From Limnochordia bacterium (GTDB taxonomy: Bacteria > Bacillota > Limnochordia > Darwinibacteriales > B1SED10-159), in contig SLOZ01000015.1 of NCBI GenBank assembly GCA_007132255.1, positions 1 through 29,752 on the forward strand: a stretch of DNA of 29,752 nt. Reading direction: 5' to 3'. Shown in pieces: positions 1-8,722 of the stretch. Every line of letters starts with the position of its first letter. Position 1 is the first letter of the stretch. The notes under the pieces were generated by a model. It saw only the letters and a list, made by a program, of their open reading frames with translations. It was not told where the DNA came from and ran no database searches. A program made the position numbers and the translations under genes.

Positions 1-1305
1 GAAAGCACCCGCTTCATTGTCAATGGCAAACGCAACGCTTTCTGTGGGATGAACGTTAACCACAGACACGTGAGTCTGGCCGTCCTTCGTCGTGGCTGCC
101 GCATCCAAAGTTGGAAGCGAATAGCCATAGAGCTCCTGGGGTCCAGCGCTGACTTTGACGTTCAACCGGACAGCATCCTGATGAACGTTCATCATCTTGA
201 ACATGTGGTACGAAGGAGTCAATATCATCTTGTCGCCCTCGGTGAGGATCATCGCCTGCAGCACATTGACTGTCTGGGCAATATTGGCCATGCGCACACG
301 TTCAGCATGCTTTTGGAAAATATGCAGATGCAGGGCCACCACAAGAGCATCGCGCACTGTGTTCTCCTGATAAAGCAGACCTTTGGCGCCGGCGTTTTTC
401 GGTGCGAACCAAGTACCCCATTCATCGACCACCAAGTTAACGCGCCGCTGCGGGTCATACGTATCCATGATCGCAGAATGCTTCGTAATCAACTCATCCA
501 TACGGATAGCTTTGATCATGGTTTCGCACCATTCCGCTTCGGTCCAGTGTGTATCGAAGCCTTTGTCGTCCCAAGTGCCTGGGAATGTATAATTGTGCAG
601 ACTCAGACCATCAAAGTGCCCACCGGCATCGCGCATCAGCACTTCCGTCCAGTGGTAGTCATCCACATTGGCCCCACAGGCAATCTTCGCGGTCTTTTCT
701 TCATTGAAGGACATGGCATACAGACTGTAGCGCCGATAGAGCATAGCGTAGTATTCCGGCGTCATATTGCCACCGCAACCCCATGATTCATTGCCGACGC
801 CAAAGTAAGCGATCTGCCAAGGCGTCTTGTGCCCGTTGCTGCGGCGCTGTTCAGCCAAGGTCGAGTCACCAGAGTATGTCATATACTCTAGCCATTGGCT
901 CATTTCGGCAGGTGTTCCGCTGCCCACATTGCCGCAGATATATGGTTTTGCGCCAATGGCCTCGCAAAGCTCCATGAACTCGTGCGTGCCAAAGTGATTC
1001 GTTTCCACAACCTTCTCCCAATGACGGTTAACACGACGAGGTCGCTGTTCTAGGGGGCCAATGCCATCTTCCCAATGGTAATCATCGGCAAAACAACCTC
1101 CCGGCCAGCGCAAAACCGGGATATCCAACTCTCTCAGCGCCTGGAGAACATCACGGCGAATGCCGTTCTCATTGGGAATGGCGGAATCCTTCCCCACCCA
1201 GATGCCATCATAGATGCAGCGGCCAAGATGTTCCACAAACTGTCCGTACTGTTCCTTCGGGATCTTTACTTCTGTCTTCTCCTTGGCAATCTCCAAATGG
1301 ATCAT
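1..1305 (-). CDS. GH51 alpha-L-arabinofuranosidase, 3' end beyond window
   Basis: Intracellular exo-enzyme expected to release terminal alpha-L-arabinofuranose from arabinan or arabino-oligosaccharides. I translated the 435 visible codons by hand: an open frame from ATG at 1305 to the window edge with no stop. The acid/base Glu is in GNESWGCGG (E173) and the nucleophile Glu in VVDEWGTW (E295), the usual GH51 spacing. The N-terminal EHLGRCIYDGIW and the RWPGGCFADDYHWED block are also GH51 hallmarks. Family members are about 500 residues, so roughly 65-70 are missing at the C-terminus. There is no signal peptide. The ATG overlaps the stop of the GH127 gene (ATGA), and GGAAGTGA lies 7 nt upstream inside that gene, so translation is probably coupled. 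It is clearly diverged from the second GH51 at 4626-6131, suggesting a different linkage preference. Confidence 0.95.
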   Translation of the reverse strand, partial: MIHLEIAKEKTEVKIPKEQYGQFVEHLGRCIYDGIWVGKDSAIPNENGIRRDVLQALRELDIPVLRWPGGCFADDYHWEDGIGPLEQRPRRVNRHWEKVVETNHFGTHEFMELCEAIGAKPYICGNVGSGTPAEMSQWLEYMTYSGDSTLAEQRRSNGHKTPWQIAYFGVGNESWGCGGNMTPEYYAMLYRRYSLYAMSFNEEKTAKIACGANVDDYHWTEVLMRDAGGHFDGLSLHNYTFPGTWDDKGFDTHWTEAEWCETMIKAIRMDELITKHSAIMDTYDPQRRVNLVVDEWGTWFAPKNAGAKGLLYQENTVRDALVVALHLHIFQKHAERVRMANIAQTVNVLQAMILTEGDKMILTPSYHMFKMMNVHQDAVRLNVKVSAGPQELYGYSLPTLDAAATTKDGQTHVSVVNVHPTESVAFAIDNEAGAF

Positions 1306-3182
1306 TTGCTGGTCACTTCCTTCCTTGGTTCATGGTTTTCTACCACGGGCATGAATACGGCATAGTGCCCGCGCCGCAGACCTTGATTGGCGAATGGCAG
1401 CAGAACAGCTTCGACGTCTTCCGCTGCCGGAAGTTCGGTGTTTGCCTCAGGATTGGCAAACATCGGGGCCTTTGCCCGGCGGCGGGCCGGCAGCCGCAGT
1501 ATCGGCCCTAGGGCGTTTTCAGGCGCTGCTTCCCAGGTCAAAGCCTGTTCCCAGTCCTCACCCAGCTTGAGCTGCACATCCTGAGGATACGCTCCCTGGA
1601 TCCACTCAAATTGGCCGTCATTGTCCTGCCACTTCTGGAAGTAACAGTAGACCAAGGGGCCTTTGGAAAGAGCTGCTTCACCATCACCGTGATGCACACG
1701 CAGCGGAAGCGTGGTTTTGACATGGATTCGGTCTTCGCTAGACCACGTCCGAGTCATGCTAAGATATTCGCCGGCCACTGCACCTGTCACAACCTCACCG
1801 TTTACCGCAACCGCTACGTCCCGCGCAAAGGAAGGAATTCGAAGATGCAACGTGAACTCAACACTGGCATCACACTGGAGCGTCAGATGCAGACTGCCTT
1901 CACTCGGATACTCGGTCTCTTGCTGCAAAACTATATGACTGCCCCGGTGAGTCCAGTTGACGACGGATGGAACCCATTGGTTCACCATCAACCCTTTATC
2001 CATTTCGCTGTAGAATGTGGTGGGAAGACGCGCCAAAATGCGATGGCCCGAGGCATTGCAGCAGTTAGGTCCCGACGGCTCTTGGGCTCGGCCATTCATG
2101 GGCGTCATGTAGCTCCAGTTGCTGCCATCGGCCAGTTGTGCCGCCAAGAGGCTGTTGAACATTGTTCGTTCCATTTCTTCGGCGTATTTGGCCTTACCGG
2201 TCCACTGCAGAGCGTGCTCAAGTAAGAGAATCCAGGTATGCTGAGGGCAAACTTCGATTTCGTTATTCGGGTGATAATAGGGATACTGGACATAACGTTC
2301 TCCAGCACTCATTCCACCGGTCAGAAAGACAAAACGCTCGGCGATGGCATCAACACACCCTAACACTGTTTGACGATACTGCTCTTTACCGGTGGCTTGG
2401 TACATGGCCGCTACCCCGAGCAACGTCATATGCAGCGTGTGAGCATGGATATTCCGCCGTATTTCATGAACGTCCGCCTCGCCTGCGGCAACAGCCTTCA
2501 TGAGTTTATACGATCCGGTATGGGTGCTCATGGGATACTGGTCGCACCAAGTGTCCCAATGCTCCAGGGTCTCTTGACCCCACGTGATGAACTCCTTCTC
2601 AGCGGCTGCTATTCCTAATAATGCCATGGGCTCCAGAATCAAGGTCCCCTCACCACCCGTATGGCCGTTGCCAGGAAAGGGTCCTTTGAGGGCGAACTGG
2701 TGGGGATGAACACCCCATGTCTTGACAATGAATCGCCCGAGACGCACAGCAATTCCGAGGGCTTTTTGTGAGTGCAGGAGTTCATGGCATTTCAAAAGCC
2801 CGTGGAGAACATAATACCATTCATAGAGCTGCATGCCCCGCACCGGTGTCCGCTGAACAACGTTGGTAATTCCGATATAGCCATCAGCTTCTTGTGTTGC
2901 TTCGAGACGGTCCAATACTCCCCTGACATCGTCCTGCAGCTGCTGATCGTCGTTAATCAACGCTGCATACGCTGCAGCTTCCAGCCATTTGCCCAGCTGT
3001 TCACCCATCCAAAACCAATCGGAATAGTCTTTGCGTTCGTGCAGACCGATGAACTCCTCGCGAAAACGATGATTTTTCAACCTCTGGTCAACACTGGCCT
3101 GAAACCGCTGTCCGAAAAAGCCACCCAAGCCGCTCACGGTTTGCGGAGCCGACGACACGGCCATTCGCTTTGGCACGTTCAT
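1302..3182 (-). CDS. GH127 beta-L-arabinofuranosidase (DUF1680 family)
   Basis: Predicted cytoplasmic beta-L-arabinofuranosidase, 626 residues. Characterised GH127 enzymes such as Bifidobacterium HypBA1 release L-arabinose from beta-1,2-arabino-oligosaccharides of plant hydroxyproline-rich glycoproteins. GH127 uses a zinc-bound Cys nucleophile. The matching residues are visible: EIEVC (E310 and C312) and PNCCN (C374 and C375) give the Glu-Cys-Cys-Cys zinc site with C374 as likely nucleophile, and E295 in SAGERY fits the acid/base. I start at ATG 3182 because GGAGGGAGGA directly precedes it; the frame stays open to an ATG at 3209 with no good Shine-Dalgarno. It follows the GH43 gene by 63 nt and overlaps the next GH51 by 4 nt. 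Family is certain from the CC and ExC motifs; the exact substrate is inferred. Confidence 0.93.
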   Translation of the reverse strand: MNVPKRMAVSSAPQTVSGLGGFFGQRFQASVDQRLKNHRFREEFIGLHERKDYSDWFWMGEQLGKWLEAAAYAALINDDQQLQDDVRGVLDRLEATQEADGYIGITNVVQRTPVRGMQLYEWYYVLHGLLKCHELLHSQKALGIAVRLGRFIVKTWGVHPHQFALKGPFPGNGHTGGEGTLILEPMALLGIAAAEKEFITWGQETLEHWDTWCDQYPMSTHTGSYKLMKAVAAGEADVHEIRRNIHAHTLHMTLLGVAAMYQATGKEQYRQTVLGCVDAIAERFVFLTGGMSAGERYVQYPYYHPNNEIEVCPQHTWILLLEHALQWTGKAKYAEEMERTMFNSLLAAQLADGSNWSYMTPMNGRAQEPSGPNCCNASGHRILARLPTTFYSEMDKGLMVNQWVPSVVNWTHRGSHIVLQQETEYPSEGSLHLTLQCDASVEFTLHLRIPSFARDVAVAVNGEVVTGAVAGEYLSMTRTWSSEDRIHVKTTLPLRVHHGDGEAALSKGPLVYCYFQKWQDNDGQFEWIQGAYPQDVQLKLGEDWEQALTWEAAPENALGPILRLPARRRAKAPMFANPEANTELPAAEDVEAVLLPFANQGLRRGHYAVFMPVVENHEPRKEVTSK

Positions 3183-3245
3183 TCCTCCCTCCATGGAACC
3201 CATCCTCATTCTGAATACCTTGAGCGCTGCCTTGCGTCCTATCTG

Positions 3246-4604
3246 TTAAAAACCTTGCCGCAGCTGTTTTCCCCAAACCGCTTGGCCCCATTGATCCAGG
3301 CCAGTAAACACGATCGTTGGATTCCAGCACTCATGATCCCAGGCCACGGATAGCTTCGCCTGGATCAAGGGCGCTTCGGTGGACTCCAGCATAAGCGTGT
3401 CGCTTCGCAGCTGCCAACGGGCCAGCGGCTGCCCTTCCGAACTCGTCACGGTACCATCGGACCTCCAAATCTCCGTTTGGCTGTGTTCCATACCATGATT
3501 CGATGATCGAAAGCGGATCACATCCCAGATACCAGCCACCGACTCACTGGGAATATTTTGGTCTTGTTCACCGGCATAGCGCTGAGGAGACAGCAGGGGC
3601 CAACCGTCATCGGTCCACAAAACCTTGCGTACATGCAGATAGGACCAATCCTGAAAATTACGCGCTCCTGTTCGGGCATGGTGGGCGATGTAGAAGCTTT
3701 CACCTTCCTGAAGAATGCTGTTGTGCCCTGGACCGATCCAGCCGGCATCATCACCGAAGGCATAGCTTCCCGCTAACTTCGTGCCCACTGCATGTGGGTC
3801 AGGATACTCTATGTCGGTCAGGGCGCGTCCGAGGTAATCCACATACGGACCATTTACCGAACGGGAGCGCCCAACGCGGATATTGTATGTAGAAAAGAGC
3901 GAGTCATACGACAAAAACAAGTAATAATACTGGTACTTAGGATTATAGACAACATAAGGCCCTTCCAGGGCCCGATCCACCGAACGCGGCCGTCTCGCCA
4001 AACAGTTCCCCAATCCAAGTTCAGTACATTTGCCGGTTTGAGGATCCAGCTGTTTGATGTACAACCCACCAAAAAACGATCCATAAACAAGCCACGGTGC
4101 CCCATGAGCATCCCAAACTACATTGGGATCGATGGCATTCGGCCCTTCTGTTCCGGCTTCACTCTTGATAACTTCACCCAAATCCTGCCAAGGACCTTCC
4201 ATGCTCGTCCCGCGCAGGACCCCGATATAGGATTGGGTCTTTCCGAACTGCGAAGCTGCGTAATACAGATAATAGTGCTTGCCGATCTTGGCGGCATCGG
4301 GAGCCCATAGCCCTCTGCAGTTTGTCCACGCTGCGGCTTCTGAGGGAATACCATCCAGTGCCTGGCCGTGCCATCGCCAATGAATCAAATCGTCCGATGT
4401 TCTCACCTGAATCCCCGCCCGAAACGGAACCGACTGTTTTGGCCCTAGCGCGCGATCGGTGGAAAATACGTAGTACGTTCCACCGTCGCTGACCAGAGCT
4501 GGATCATGTGTGTTATTGATCGACCACAGTGAGCTATCGTCCAGATCGGCTCGTTCTCCAACGGGGTAGTGAGGTGGTTCCAGGGGAAACCGCACAGAAT
4601 CCAC
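3246..4604 (-). CDS. GH43 arabinanase / arabinofuranosidase (endo-arabinanase Abn2-like)
   Basis: GH43 five-bladed propeller enzyme of 452 residues. The three catalytic acids are visible at family spacing: base D34 in NTHDPAL, pKa-modulating D159 in NAIDPNV and acid E214 in ALEGPYV. GPGHNS matches the metal-coordinating His segment. The remaining ~120 C-terminal residues fit the extra beta domain of the Bacillus Abn2-type endo-1,5-alpha-L-arabinanases, so endo- or exo-action on alpha-1,5-arabinan or its oligomers is likely. There is no signal peptide, unlike the secreted Bacillus enzymes, pointing to imported oligosaccharides as substrate. The start is GTG at 4604, with GGAAGGA just upstream; only 21 nt separate it from the GH51 stop, so the two are co-transcribed. 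Subfamily assignment is inference from overall resemblance. Confidence 0.92.
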   Translation of the reverse strand: MDSVRFPLEPPHYPVGERADLDDSSLWSINNTHDPALVSDGGTYYVFSTDRALGPKQSVPFRAGIQVRTSDDLIHWRWHGQALDGIPSEAAAWTNCRGLWAPDAAKIGKHYYLYYAASQFGKTQSYIGVLRGTSMEGPWQDLGEVIKSEAGTEGPNAIDPNVVWDAHGAPWLVYGSFFGGLYIKQLDPQTGKCTELGLGNCLARRPRSVDRALEGPYVVYNPKYQYYYLFLSYDSLFSTYNIRVGRSRSVNGPYVDYLGRALTDIEYPDPHAVGTKLAGSYAFGDDAGWIGPGHNSILQEGESFYIAHHARTGARNFQDWSYLHVRKVLWTDDGWPLLSPQRYAGEQDQNIPSESVAGIWDVIRFRSSNHGMEHSQTEIWRSDGTVTSSEGQPLARWQLRSDTLMLESTEAPLIQAKLSVAWDHECWNPTIVFTGLDQWGQAVWGKQLRQGF

Positions 4605-4625
4605 TTCCTTCCCGCTGTCGATAGT

Positions 4626-6131
4626 CTACTTGGTTAGGCGGATGACGTTCCAAGATGCTTTGGGCAGTCCGGCTGTTACTGTGCCGGCTTCTAACTTAGC
4701 GTCGCCACCATTGTGAGGAACAACATTGTTGGGGTTGTCCTCGGTGTTGACAGCTTTCAAGTCAGCGTTTTCCAGAACAATGTGCTCGGCCACAGTGTAA
4801 CCAGCAAAGCTCCGGAGGTCACACTCTAGGTTCAAGACATGTTCCAGATCGCGGTTGACGGCAAAGATTGTGATCTCATCGTTCTCTTCGTTGTAAACAG
4901 CCAAGCTATCCAGATATGGCACCGCATCAAACTCTTTGGTGTCATACACTGGTGAATCAATGATGGGATTAAGAACCGTACCACGGCCGTACAGCGAAGC
5001 ATGCATGTACGGATAGAAGATGGTCTGTGCCCAAGCTCCGCCGCCATTACGAGTCATGATCGGTGCGATAACGTTGACGAGCTGCGCGAGGCAGGCAACC
5101 TTGACACGGTCGGCGTGCCGAAGCAGGGATAAGAGCAAACTGCCAACTAGGAGCGCGTCTTCGTGGGTGTAAACGTCCTCCAGCTGCGGCGGAGCGACCT
5201 GCCAGGGCTCCATCTTGCGATCAGCTTCGTTGGAATGGAACCAGACGTTCCACTCATCAAAGGACAGCATCATGGTCTTCTTGCTGCGCTTCTTGGCTTT
5301 AATGTAATCGCAGACTGAAACAACCGTTTCGATGAAGTTGTCCATATCCAAAGACTTAGCTAAGAAGTTTGGTGTGTCATCGTTGCGATTGCCATAGTAC
5401 GTGTGCAGCGAAATGTAATCGGCCACATCATAGGTATGCTCCAAGACCGTCGCTTCCCATTCGGGGAAGGTCGGCATCTTACTGTTGGAACTCCCACAGG
5501 CCACAAGATCAATGGTAGGATCGACCCACTTCATAACTTTGCCGCTCTCCAGTGCAATCCGACCATATTCTTCGGCGGTTTTGTGGCCAATCTGCCAAGG
5601 CCCATCCATTTCGTTGCCAAGGCACCAAGTCTTGAACTTGTGAGGCTGCTCATAACCATGCTTGCGACGCAGATCAGACCAATAGCTGTCGCCCGGATGA
5701 TTGCAGTACTCCACTAGGTTGCGGGCGGCGTCCACACCGAGCGTTCCGAGATTCACAGCCATCATCACTTCGGTGTTAGCTTTTTTGGCCCAATCGGCAA
5801 ACTCATTGACGCCCATCTGGTTCGTCTCCACGGTGCGCCAGGCCAAATCTAAGCGACGCGGGCGCTCGGCCCGGGGACCCACGCTATCCTCCCAGTTGAA
5901 ACCCGATACAAAGTTGCCGCCAGGGTAACGAACGATCGGAACATTCAACTGTCGTACCAAGTCCAGTACATCTTCACGGAAGCCATCGTTATCAGCCGTG
6001 GGATGATCCGGCTCATAGATGCCGCCATAGACGGCACGCCCTAGGTGCTCAATGAACGAGCCATAGATACGGTTATCCACGTCTCCAACGCGGAAATCTT
6101 TGTCTAAAACCATCTTTGCAGTCTTCATCAT
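4626..6131 (-). CDS. abfA: GH51 alpha-L-arabinofuranosidase, intracellular (AbfA type)
   Basis: Complete 501-residue GH51 enzyme close in layout to Geobacillus AbfA. Acid/base E174 lies in CLGNEMDGPWQ and nucleophile E293 in SFDEWNVW. GSFIEHLGRAVYGGIYEP and VRYPGGNFVSGFNWED are family signatures. It removes alpha-1,2-, 1,3- or 1,5-linked arabinofuranosyl groups and acts in the cytoplasm (no signal peptide). The start is the first of two adjacent ATGs, with AGGAGG 6 nt upstream. It opens the gene set GH51-GH43-GH127-GH51 after a 317-nt gap from the GH42 gene. That gap holds paired inverted repeats and a GC-rich hairpin, so it may be regulated separately. Function is very secure; linkage preference cannot be read from sequence. 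Confidence 0.97.
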   Translation of the reverse strand: MMKTAKMVLDKDFRVGDVDNRIYGSFIEHLGRAVYGGIYEPDHPTADNDGFREDVLDLVRQLNVPIVRYPGGNFVSGFNWEDSVGPRAERPRRLDLAWRTVETNQMGVNEFADWAKKANTEVMMAVNLGTLGVDAARNLVEYCNHPGDSYWSDLRRKHGYEQPHKFKTWCLGNEMDGPWQIGHKTAEEYGRIALESGKVMKWVDPTIDLVACGSSNSKMPTFPEWEATVLEHTYDVADYISLHTYYGNRNDDTPNFLAKSLDMDNFIETVVSVCDYIKAKKRSKKTMMLSFDEWNVWFHSNEADRKMEPWQVAPPQLEDVYTHEDALLVGSLLLSLLRHADRVKVACLAQLVNVIAPIMTRNGGGAWAQTIFYPYMHASLYGRGTVLNPIIDSPVYDTKEFDAVPYLDSLAVYNEENDEITIFAVNRDLEHVLNLECDLRSFAGYTVAEHIVLENADLKAVNTEDNPNNVVPHNGGDAKLEAGTVTAGLPKASWNVIRLTK

Positions 6132-6177
6132 TTACGTCCTCCTAGATTCTTTGTGCCTTCAACAGAACTTCCGGAAA

Positions 6178-6230
6178 GGTTTACGGTACCTATATTCTTG
6201 GTTTTTTAACAGTTTCCTTCTACCGTAACC
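6178..6230 (-). promoter_or_regulatory. Paired inverted repeats upstream of the GH51 gene, possible operator
   Basis: GGTTTACGGTA (6178-6188) and its near reverse complement TACCGTAACC (6221-6230) face each other across 32 nt. Their inner edge to the abfA start is 47-99 nt. Such spaced half-sites could bind one dimer each or form a loop. The AT-rich spacer holds AATATAGG, a possible -10, but I found no convincing -35. No such copy was seen elsewhere in the window. Operator function is inference. Confidence 0.3.
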
Positions 6231-6341
6231 AATATTCCCTGATGTTTTTCCAACCGAATGTTCAAATTCAACTGACTGCCCTGTGGTTTGCGCAAGGTTG
6301 GTTGTCCCTCTATATCCGTCCTGCAAACGAGCAGCGCGCCA

Positions 6342-6365
6342 AGGGACGGGCCATTGCCCGTCCCT
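6342..6365 (-). terminator. Perfect 10-bp GC-rich hairpin between GH42 and GH51 genes
   Basis: AGGGACGGGC (6342-6351), loop CATT, GCCCGTCCCT (6356-6365), 84 nt past the GH42 stop. On the minus (transcribed) strand the T-run lies before the stem and only TT follows, so it is not a classical intrinsic terminator. It may pause polymerase or protect the upstream mRNA 3' end. The rest of the 317-nt gap (6132-6448) shows only the inverted repeats at 6178-6230. Confidence 0.4.
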
Positions 6366-6448
6366 AAAAACACACTCAGCTGCGATGCACTTGTTGCGGC
6401 CGATTTCGTTTAGAAGCTGTTTTTTAGGCTGCTGCCGGTTCGTTCTCT

Positions 6449-8497
6449 TTAAAACGTCGAGGTTCCGTTGTCTGCAAATACCGCCGCCTGCCGTGGCTGC
6501 AGTGTGAAACCACCATCCGCCGACTCTTGACTGACCATCTCTGTGGACCAGCGCTGTTCCAGGGCGACTCGGACTGGGTAGTCATTGTGGTTCAACACGA
6601 ACAAAAAGGACCCTTTCTCCGACTGACGCATTGTGCATTCCACACCAGGCTGCTTCTCACCCAAAGTCTCCAAACCCGCTTCGGCTGCAGCGTGCTTCAC
6701 CCACTGCGCTGCGAATCCAGATTCAACACTGGTCGCGGTATACCAAGCCTGCCCGCTGCCGAACGCATTCCTGGTTACAGCCGGTGTGCCAGCGAACATC
6801 CCATTGTCATAGGACGCCACAGCTTCGGCACCCTCCAAATGTACTCGCTCATACACGGTATGGCCGTGATGACGGCCTTGGATCGATGGCGACGGGTCAC
6901 TGACCGTGAAGGTCACGTGGTCATCAGGAAGCAGCACATTCAGTTCCTCTGCCCAGATACCTAGGACATCCCTGAGTTCACCGGGATAACCCTTGAGGGT
7001 CACACGATCGTTCTCATCCACAACACCGCCCAGGTACGTAGTGAGGAAAATACCGCCACCAGCTACGAACTCACGAATCTTTGCTGCCGTTTCCTCAGAT
7101 ACCATGTACAGCAGAGGTGCCACAAGCACCTTGTACTGTGACCAATCTGCCAGGACGGATGTTACCGCCACCGGGATATTCTGATCATAGAATCCTTTGT
7201 GATAGCGGCGCACTTCCGCGACATAATCGATATCGCTGCTGGGTCCACTGGAATAATCCAGAGCCCACCAGTTCTCCCAATCAAAGATGATCCCGGCCTC
7301 CGCAGGAACTCTGCTGCCCAAAAGCGCATCGCCGAATCCTTCCAGCTGTTTACCAAGCTCTCGACACTCTTCAAATACGCGCGTATGCTCGTGTCCGACA
7401 TGATCAATGACTGCACCATGAAACTTCTCACATCCGGCCTGCGAACGGCGCAGCTGGAAGAACATCGCCGCATCTGATCCATGCGCCACAGCCTGCATAC
7501 TCTGCAGGATCATGCCACCCTGGGGCTTCAGCGTGTTGTATTTCTGCCAATTGGTCTGACTGGGCGTCTGTTCCAAAAGCAAAAACGACTGCCCATCCTT
7601 TAGGCCTCGCATCAGATCATGATTGAAAGCCGTATCCGCCGGATCGGTACCGGCCCTGGGATAGCTATCCCAGGTGATGACGTCAAGCTGCGGTGCCCAG
7701 CGGAAATAATTTAAAGGCTTATACACTTCCATGAAGTTCGTCGTCACTGGGACATCGGGGGTGTGTCTCTTGAGTTCATCGCGTTCTAGTTTGTAGCACT
7801 CTAGAAGGCTATCCGACATGAATCGGCGGTAGTCCAAGGAAAGACCCTGGAAGGCCGTTTGATCCGGATTGTGGGGATCCCCGTGTTCACTGAGCAGATT
7901 GGGCGGCACAATTTCGTCCCAATCATAGAATACATGACTCCAGAAGCTCGTATTCCACACCTCATTAACCCGCTCCAAACTGCCGTAACGGCTGCGGAGC
8001 CAATCGCGAAATGCAGTGGCGCAGCGAGGGCAATAGCATTCGCCACCATACTCATTGCTCACATGCCACAACACCAACCCAGGATAGTCCTTGTAACGCT
8101 GGGCCAACTTACCGGCAATGCCGACGGCAAACTCACGATACGATGGACTGTTCGGACAAAAGTTGTGGCGCATCCCGAACTCCCGCTGCCGACCTGCAAA
8201 ATCCACGCGCAGGACATCCGGGTAGCGTTTCGCCATCCAAGGTGGTACAGCAGCTGTCGCAGTTCCTAAGCAAACTTGTTTTTTGTTTCGCTGCAGCAGA
8301 TCCAACAGATCATCCAGCCAGCCAAACTCCCATTGATCTTCGGCCGGCTGCAGACGCGACCAGGCAAACACGCCCACAGTTGGCGTATTGATATGGGCTA
8401 GTTCAAACAAACGCATGTCCTCATCCCAGACTTCCCGCGGCCATTGCTCTGGATTATAGTCGCCGCCATACAGCATCGTCTTCCAAGGCATTTTCAT
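6449..8497 (-). CDS. GH42 beta-galactosidase
   Basis: Cytoplasmic GH42 enzyme of 682 residues, the normal family length. Acid/base E149 is in HVSNEYGG and nucleophile E309 in FLLLEQTPS. C114 together with C154, C156 and C159 (ECYCPRC) form the zinc cluster found in many GH42 enzymes such as the Thermus enzyme. The N-terminus GGDYNPEQWP is a GH42 signature. It hydrolyses beta-D-galactosides; beside arabinan-degrading enzymes it probably trims galacto-oligosaccharides from arabinogalactan or pectic galactan side chains. Some family members act on alpha-L-arabinopyranosides instead. The start ATG at 8497 has GGGAG about 7 nt upstream. The 225-nt upstream gap carries a tandem repeat and the terminator-like stem of the solute-binding protein gene, so an independent promoter is possible. 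Confidence 0.96.
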   Translation of the reverse strand: MKMPWKTMLYGGDYNPEQWPREVWDEDMRLFELAHINTPTVGVFAWSRLQPAEDQWEFGWLDDLLDLLQRNKKQVCLGTATAAVPPWMAKRYPDVLRVDFAGRQREFGMRHNFCPNSPSYREFAVGIAGKLAQRYKDYPGLVLWHVSNEYGGECYCPRCATAFRDWLRSRYGSLERVNEVWNTSFWSHVFYDWDEIVPPNLLSEHGDPHNPDQTAFQGLSLDYRRFMSDSLLECYKLERDELKRHTPDVPVTTNFMEVYKPLNYFRWAPQLDVITWDSYPRAGTDPADTAFNHDLMRGLKDGQSFLLLEQTPSQTNWQKYNTLKPQGGMILQSMQAVAHGSDAAMFFQLRRSQAGCEKFHGAVIDHVGHEHTRVFEECRELGKQLEGFGDALLGSRVPAEAGIIFDWENWWALDYSSGPSSDIDYVAEVRRYHKGFYDQNIPVAVTSVLADWSQYKVLVAPLLYMVSEETAAKIREFVAGGGIFLTTYLGGVVDENDRVTLKGYPGELRDVLGIWAEELNVLLPDDHVTFTVSDPSPSIQGRHHGHTVYERVHLEGAEAVASYDNGMFAGTPAVTRNAFGSGQAWYTATSVESGFAAQWVKHAAAEAGLETLGEKQPGVECTMRQSEKGSFLFVLNHNDYPVRVALEQRWSTEMVSQESADGGFTLQPRQAAVFADNGTSTF

Positions 8498-8522
8498 CCA
8501 ATCACTCCCAATAAAAATATGA

Positions 8523-8535
8523 ACAGCGTCGCTGT
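8523..8535. promoter_or_regulatory. 13-nt odd palindrome in the GH42 leader
   Basis: ACAGCG-T-CGCTGT is a perfect odd-length palindrome 26-38 nt before the GH42 start. It may be an operator or a small RNA stem near the ribosome site. No homologous site was seen elsewhere, so the role is open. Confidence 0.25.
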
Positions 8536-8590
8536 ATCCAAGACATGTTCAAGGATCGGCCTGCTTTTACCTGCTTCCGCTGACCAATAT

Positions 8591-8622
8591 TCCCGAAAGA
8601 GAACGGTATCCCGAAAGAGAAC
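8591..8622. repeat. Tandem direct repeat, 14-nt identical units with 18-nt period
   Basis: TCCCGAAAGAGAAC occurs at 8591-8604 and again at 8609-8622. The units lie about 95-125 nt upstream of the GH42 gene. An 18-nt period is close to two helical turns, so both units face nearly the same side of DNA, as expected for a regulator binding direct repeats. No protein can be assigned. Confidence 0.5.
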
Positions 8623-8658
8623 AGCCGGCGGTGGGCGCGAAGCATTACGACCATGGAA

Positions 8659-8687
8659 AGGACTCCCCCAAAATCCGGAGGAGTCCT
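8659..8687 (-). terminator. Probable terminator stem of the 646-residue solute-binding protein gene
   Basis: AGGACTCCCCC (8659-8669) pairs with GGAGGAGTCCT (8677-8687) over 11 bp across a 7-nt loop. The one non-Watson-Crick position becomes a G-U pair in RNA of the minus strand, which favours function in that direction. It lies 36 nt past the stop at 8723. The following T-run is short (CCTTTCC), so termination may be partial with read-through into GH42. Confidence 0.5.
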
Positions 8688-8722
8688 CTCGCAATGATGA
8701 ACACAATGCCCAAAATAGGACC

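Noticed and set aside
49..786. Long plus-strand open frame of 245 codons near the left edge
   Set aside because: It lies opposite the GH51 gene and shows no domain; the minus-strand reading gives both GH51 catalytic Glu.
6342..6365. Classical intrinsic terminator for the GH42 gene
   Set aside because: The T-run is on the wrong side of the stem for the minus strand, so I list it only as a terminator-like hairpin at low confidence.
8083..8498. Alternative plus frames over the GH42 N-terminus
   Set aside because: They are shadows of the strongly supported GH42 frame.
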